Below are positions 15,649-18,095 of a stretch of DNA of 18,095 bases, piece after piece; within the stretch, counting starts at the first letter, position 1, and each line of letters begins with the position of its first letter. Position numbers and translations under genes: made by a program. The stretch comes from Clostridium sp. CAG:413. GTDB taxonomy: Bacteria; Bacillota; Clostridia; Oscillospirales; Acutalibacteraceae. The DNA is taken from positions 166,119-184,213 of the forward strand of contig FR888230.1 of the NCBI GenBank assembly GCA_000431775.1, given 5' to 3'. The notes beneath the pieces are model-generated. The model was not told the DNA's origin. It searched no databases and was given only the letters and a program-made list of their open reading frames with translations.

Positions 15649-16218
15649 TCAGAAGTTTATAACGCCGAGATGCTCGAGAAGTATCTTGAGACCGATGAGG
15701 ATGAGTATCACACCGCCCGCAAGCTCCGCCTTTGACTTGCATTTTGCGCCGAAAGCATTGCCGACCTTGATGCCGGCGGCGGAGATGACGAAGGTGATCA
15801 CACCGATAAATGACACGGCGGCGGCGATATTCACGCCCGGGAGCAGCGCAAATGTAACGCCCACGGCGAGGGCGTCGATGCTCGTCGCAACGGCGAGGGT
15901 GAGCATTTCACGCACCCCGAGCGAGTCGTTCGCCTTCTCCTCCTCCCCGGAGAGTGCCTCCCTTATCATGTTGCCGCCTATAAGGGCGAGCAGCACGAAG
16001 GCGACCCAGTGGTCGAAGCGGGTTATGTATTCCTCAAAGGTCGAGCCGAGGAAATAACCGATAAGCGGCATGAGCGCCTGAAATCCGCCGAACCAGAGGC
16101 CGACGATGAGCATATGCTTGACGCCTACCTTTTTGGTGGCAAGACCCTTGCAGATAGAGACGGCGAAAGCGTCCATGGAGAGGCCGACCGCAATCAAAAG
16201 CAGCTCTGAAATACTCAT
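15649..16218 (-). CDS. mntP: Putative manganese efflux pump MntP
   Basis: MntP exports Mn2+ from the cytoplasm and protects against manganese excess. The 189-residue protein has about six hydrophobic segments arranged as two related halves. Each half carries the family Asp motif: [12 protein letters not shown] (D16) and [16 protein letters not shown] (D115), which correspond to the conserved metal-transport aspartates. [15 protein letters not shown] is a further family hallmark. The length is normal. The leader contains a yybP-ykoY Mn2+ riboswitch, which independently supports the manganese role. The ribosome site is gaaagga, 9 bp before the ATG. The unit is monocistronic, with a promoter at 16439-16468 and a terminator right after the gene. 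No mntR-type repressor gene is visible here. Confidence 0.95.
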   Translation of the reverse strand: MSISELLLIAVGLSMDAFAVSICKGLATKKVGVKHMLIVGLWFGGFQALMPLIGYFLGSTFEEYITRFDHWVAFVLLALIGGNMIREALSGEEEKANDSLGVREMLTLAVATSIDALAVGVTFALLPGVNIAAAVSFIGVITFVISAAGIKVGNAFGAKCKSKAELAGGVILILIGLKILLEHLGVINF

Positions 16219-16251
16219 TTAAAAAATCCTTTCATGTTTCAATTATATAAC

Positions 16252-16272
16252 AAAAAAACGGATACTATCCGT
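16252..16272 (-). terminator. Second terminator hairpin in the mntP leader
   Basis: On the minus strand acggat/atccgt (16272-16267 with 16263-16258) with a 3-base loop is followed directly by seven T (16258-16252). It lies 34 bp before the mntP start and after the riboswitch terminator, so the leader seems to have two terminators in series. Confidence 0.6.
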
Positions 16273-16278
16273 ACCCGC

Positions 16279-16413
16279 AAAAAAAGACGCAGATACGGCA
16301 ATGGAACCGTATCATGAGTCTCGTTATCATCCGAAACATCGGTTTAGGCAAGCCAGATGCCGCTGCATCAGTATGTTGACTTGCCGCGCATGGCGCAAAC
16401 TACTCCCTCATGA
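16279..16413 (-). promoter_or_regulatory. yybP-ykoY manganese riboswitch controlling mntP
   Basis: The aptamer is at 16413-16312, read on the minus strand. P1 is formed by tcatgag (16413-16407) and ctcatga (16318-16312), a perfect 7-bp match. The conserved loop bases are present: gggagtag (16407-16400) near the 5' side, gtcaaca (16380-16374), and acgagac (16324-16318) near the 3' side. The middle holds a ggcaag/cttgcc helix. These match the yybP-ykoY class, which binds Mn2+ and turns on mntP-type exporters. The expression platform is a terminator: gatacgg/ccgtatc (16313-16307 with 16298-16292) and seven T (16285-16279). An agac/gtct extension (16321-16318 with 16288-16285) would use bases of the P1 3' arm, so aptamer folding and terminator compete: Mn2+ on, no Mn2+ off. 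Confidence 0.92.
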
Positions 16414-16438
16414 GGACGCCGCTGAAAGCAGCTTAGGT

Positions 16439-16468
16439 ATTTTATCACACTAAAGTGCCGTTAGTCAA
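16439..16468 (-). promoter_or_regulatory. Promoter for the riboswitch-mntP transcript
   Basis: On the minus strand a -35 ttgact (16468-16463) and a -10 taaaat (16444-16439) are 18 bp apart, with a TG just upstream of the -10. Transcription would start near 16432, about 20 bases before the aptamer P1. Confidence 0.65.
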
Positions 16469-16498
16469 TACTAACTTGCAAAAAATTTCGCAAAACCG

Positions 16499-16530
16499 AA
16501 AAATCGGAGGAGAACCGCAGCTCTCCTCCG
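16499..16530 (-). terminator. Terminator after the GH16 gene
   Basis: A 9-bp stem cggaggaga/tctcctccg (16530-16522 with 16513-16505 on the minus strand) with an 8-base loop is followed by attttt. It begins 6 bp after the glucanase stop and separates that operon from the mntP promoter. Confidence 0.82.
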
Positions 16531-16536
16531 TAATTT

Positions 16537-17415
16537 TTATTTATACTGATATGCTCTGACGTAGTCGACGACGAAATCTGTCGGGGGGTTCTCCGCGTCG
16601 ACCGCCGCACCCGACCATCCGTCGGCAGGCTCGCCGTTCGCGCCGTCCACCTCAACCGAAAGGATCATCCACTCGGGCACCTCGGACACGCCGAACCTCG
16701 TCCTGCCCGCCTCAACGCCGTTGATATAGAATATGTACCCCTTCTCGTTCCACTCAAGGCCGTAGGTGTTGAATTCCTCATAAGGATTGTTGGCGGTGAC
16801 TCGTGAGTGGCAGACGCTCTTTGTCCTGTGCTCCTCGCCGTAGCCGTTGATGTGGATATTCGAGGCGACCGAGTTCCCGTCAACGCCTTCAAGGTGATAG
16901 TACGGGGATTCATAGATGTCTATCTCTGCACCCAGCTCGCCGTCATGGTCGAGCTTGCCAACACCGCTGCAGAACATCCAAAACGCCGACCACAGGCCCG
17001 TACCCTTGGGCAGGATGCAGCGGCACTCAAAGTAGCCGTACTGCTGCTCATAGCTGCGGCTCGTGTCGATCCCGCTCGTGTACCAGCCGGGCTTGCCGTT
17101 GCCGTTCAGCCCGTCGGGGTAATATTTTGTCGCTATATGCAGGCTGCCGTCGCTGACGGTAGCGAGGGAATTATTCCAATAGCTGCCGCGCCTTATGATA
17201 GTATCACCGTCGGAATAACAGTGACCGTCCCACTTCGTGAGGTCGAGCTTGTCGCCGTCGAATTCATCCGACCATGTAAGCTCGAATTTGCTCATGTCAA
17301 GCTCCCTGCCGTGAGGGATAGTGGGCCTCCCCGCCAGCGAAAGAAAAATTGACGCTATGCAAAGAAATACCGAAATAAGCGGTCTGATAAACCTCGGATA
17401 TTCAAGAATATTCAT
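16537..17415 (-). CDS. Glycoside hydrolase family 16 endo-beta-glucanase (laminarinase type), secreted or membrane-anchored
   Basis: GH16 enzymes hydrolyse beta-1,3 or mixed beta-1,3/1,4 glucans and related galactans with retention of configuration. Starting from the ATG at 17415 the protein is 292 residues. A hydrophobic segment at about 12-29 (PLISVFLCIASIFLSLAG) is a signal peptide or anchor. The jelly-roll domain begins at LTWSDEFDGDKLDLTKW (from about L46) and runs to the end (DFVVDYVRAYQY). The active site is E164-I-D166-I-Y-E169; the ExDxxE spacing is that of laminarinase/agarase-type members, not of the shorter lichenase ExDxE. SGIDTS, YGYFECRCILPKGTGLWSAFW and GLEWNEKGYIFYINGVE are typical of the fold. 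No carbohydrate-binding domain or LPXTG anchor is seen. It starts 17 bp after the UPF0210 gene stop and ends at a terminator. The exact glucan cannot be fixed. Confidence 0.92.
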   Translation of the reverse strand: MNILEYPRFIRPLISVFLCIASIFLSLAGRPTIPHGRELDMSKFELTWSDEFDGDKLDLTKWDGHCYSDGDTIIRRGSYWNNSLATVSDGSLHIATKYYPDGLNGNGKPGWYTSGIDTSRSYEQQYGYFECRCILPKGTGLWSAFWMFCSGVGKLDHDGELGAEIDIYESPYYHLEGVDGNSVASNIHINGYGEEHRTKSVCHSRVTANNPYEEFNTYGLEWNEKGYIFYINGVEAGRTRFGVSEVPEWMILSVEVDGANGEPADGWSGAAVDAENPPTDFVVDYVRAYQYK

Positions 17416-17420
17416 GGGGT

Positions 17421-17431
17421 TCCTTTCTCCT
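17421..17431 (-). promoter_or_regulatory. Ribosome binding site that sets the GH16 start
   Basis: Read on the minus strand, ggag followed by aaagga lies 5 bp before the ATG at 17415. A longer frame from a TTG at 17436 would overlap the stop of the upstream gene and place this ribosome site inside the coding sequence, so it is rejected. Confidence 0.7.
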
Positions 17432-17432
17432 G

Positions 17433-18095
17433 TCAATTCTTCAGGCTCTGCATGGGCGCGGGTATCCTGCCGCCCCTTGCGATAAACTTGGCGGGCGAAT
17501 AGGTCGAGAGAGGCATGACGGGGCCGCTGCCGAGCAGGCCGCCGAAGCTCAGCTCCTCGCCGACTTTTTTGCCTATCGCGGGGATAACTCTGACCGCCGT
17601 GGTCTTTGAATTGACCATGCCTATGGCGGCTTCATCCGCAATTATGGCGGAGATAACCTCGGCGGGCGTGTCTCCGGGAATATTTATCATGTCGAGGCCG
17701 ACGGAGCAAACCGCCGTCATAGCCTCGAGCTTCGTGACGCTCAGAGCGCCGCAGCGGGCAGCGTCTATCATGCCCGCGTCCTCGGTGACGGGGATGAATG
17801 CGCCCGAAAGCCCGCCGACGTGGGAGGAGGCCATCACGCCGCCCTTCTTGACGGCGTCGTTGAGCAGGGCGAGAGCGGCGGTGGTGCCGTGGCAGCCGCA
17901 GCATTCAAGCCCCATTTCCTCAAGTATATGAGCGACGGAATCGCCTATCGCCGGGGTCGGGGCAAGCGAGAGGTCGACTATGCCGAACGGCACGCCGAGT
18001 CTGCGCGAAGCCTCGCTCGCAACGAGCTGACCCATGCGGGTGATCTTGAAAGCAGTCCTCTTTATCAGGTCGGCAACGGCGGTCAGATCGCAGTC
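17433..18095 (-). CDS. UPF0210 / PFL-family (DUF711) protein, C-terminal part, 5' end outside window
   Basis: The frame is open from the window edge (18095) to the stop at 17433, giving about 220 residues of the C-terminal half; the Met at 18035 is internal because family-like sequence ([22 protein letters not shown]) runs past it. Recognisable parts are [68 protein letters not shown] and the terminal [15 protein letters not shown]. The family is widespread in Firmicutes and archaea, structurally related to pyruvate formate-lyase-like folds by name only, and its function is unknown. An ACT-domain protein gene usually stands just upstream; that position is outside this window. The GH16 gene follows 17 bp after, but a functional link is not evident. 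Confidence 0.9.
   Translation of the reverse strand, partial: DCDLTAVADLIKRTAFKITRMGQLVASEASRRLGVPFGIVDLSLAPTPAIGDSVAHILEEMGLECCGCHGTTAALALLNDAVKKGGVMASSHVGGLSGAFIPVTEDAGMIDAARCGALSVTKLEAMTAVCSVGLDMINIPGDTPAEVISAIIADEAAIGMVNSKTTAVRVIPAIGKKVGEELSFGGLLGSGPVMPLSTYSPAKFIARGGRIPAPMQSLKN

Overview
The window looks like a chromosomal segment of a Gram-positive anaerobe of the class Clostridia, most likely an Oscillospiraceae/Ruminococcaceae-type gut bacterium. The reasons are the moderately high-GC coding sequence rich in GCC/CTC/GAC codons, AGGAGG-type ribosome sites, a cell-shape cluster in which a PBP2 gene follows mreBCD, an L-fucose module, a DUF4474/BIG2 surface protein, and a palindromic repeat of a type I recall from such genomes. 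The taxonomic call is inference. No rRNA, tRNA, CRISPR array, transposase or phage gene is visible.

Plus strand, 1-9434: the C-terminal part of an FGGY sugar kinase, a lipoprotein of unknown role, then mreB-mreC-mreD-mrdA (cell elongation), a minD-like ATPase and mnmE (tRNA modification). All are closely spaced and could be read as one long transcript, which ends at a terminator at 8122-8157. A monocistronic gene with its own promoter follows, coding for a secreted BIG2 + DUF4474 protein, and ends at a bidirectional terminator at 9454-9481. The mreC-mreD junction carries a terminator-like hairpin over the mreC stop codon. The MinD-like protein lacks the usual membrane-targeting tail, and minC and minE are not in the window.

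Minus strand, 18095-9498 (listed in transcription order): a UPF0210/PFL-family gene cut by the window edge, and a GH16 endo-beta-glucanase ending at a terminator. Next is a yybP-ykoY (Mn2+) riboswitch with two terminators in series ahead of mntP, a putative manganese efflux pump. Then comes an ABC exporter with a good promoter, followed by fucU, a rhamnulokinase/fuculokinase-type kinase and fucI. These last three give mutarotation, isomerisation and phosphorylation of L-fucose; the aldolase and a sugar importer are not in the window. About 500 bp between the kinase and fucI hold a broken DUF559 gene and a 136-bp palindromic repeat.

The clearest system here is the Mn2+-riboswitch/mntP unit. 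The less expected items are its tandem terminators, the mreC/mreD hairpin, the tail-less MinD and the decayed DUF559/repeat insert inside the fucose operon. I found no clear sign of an entirely new multi-gene system.
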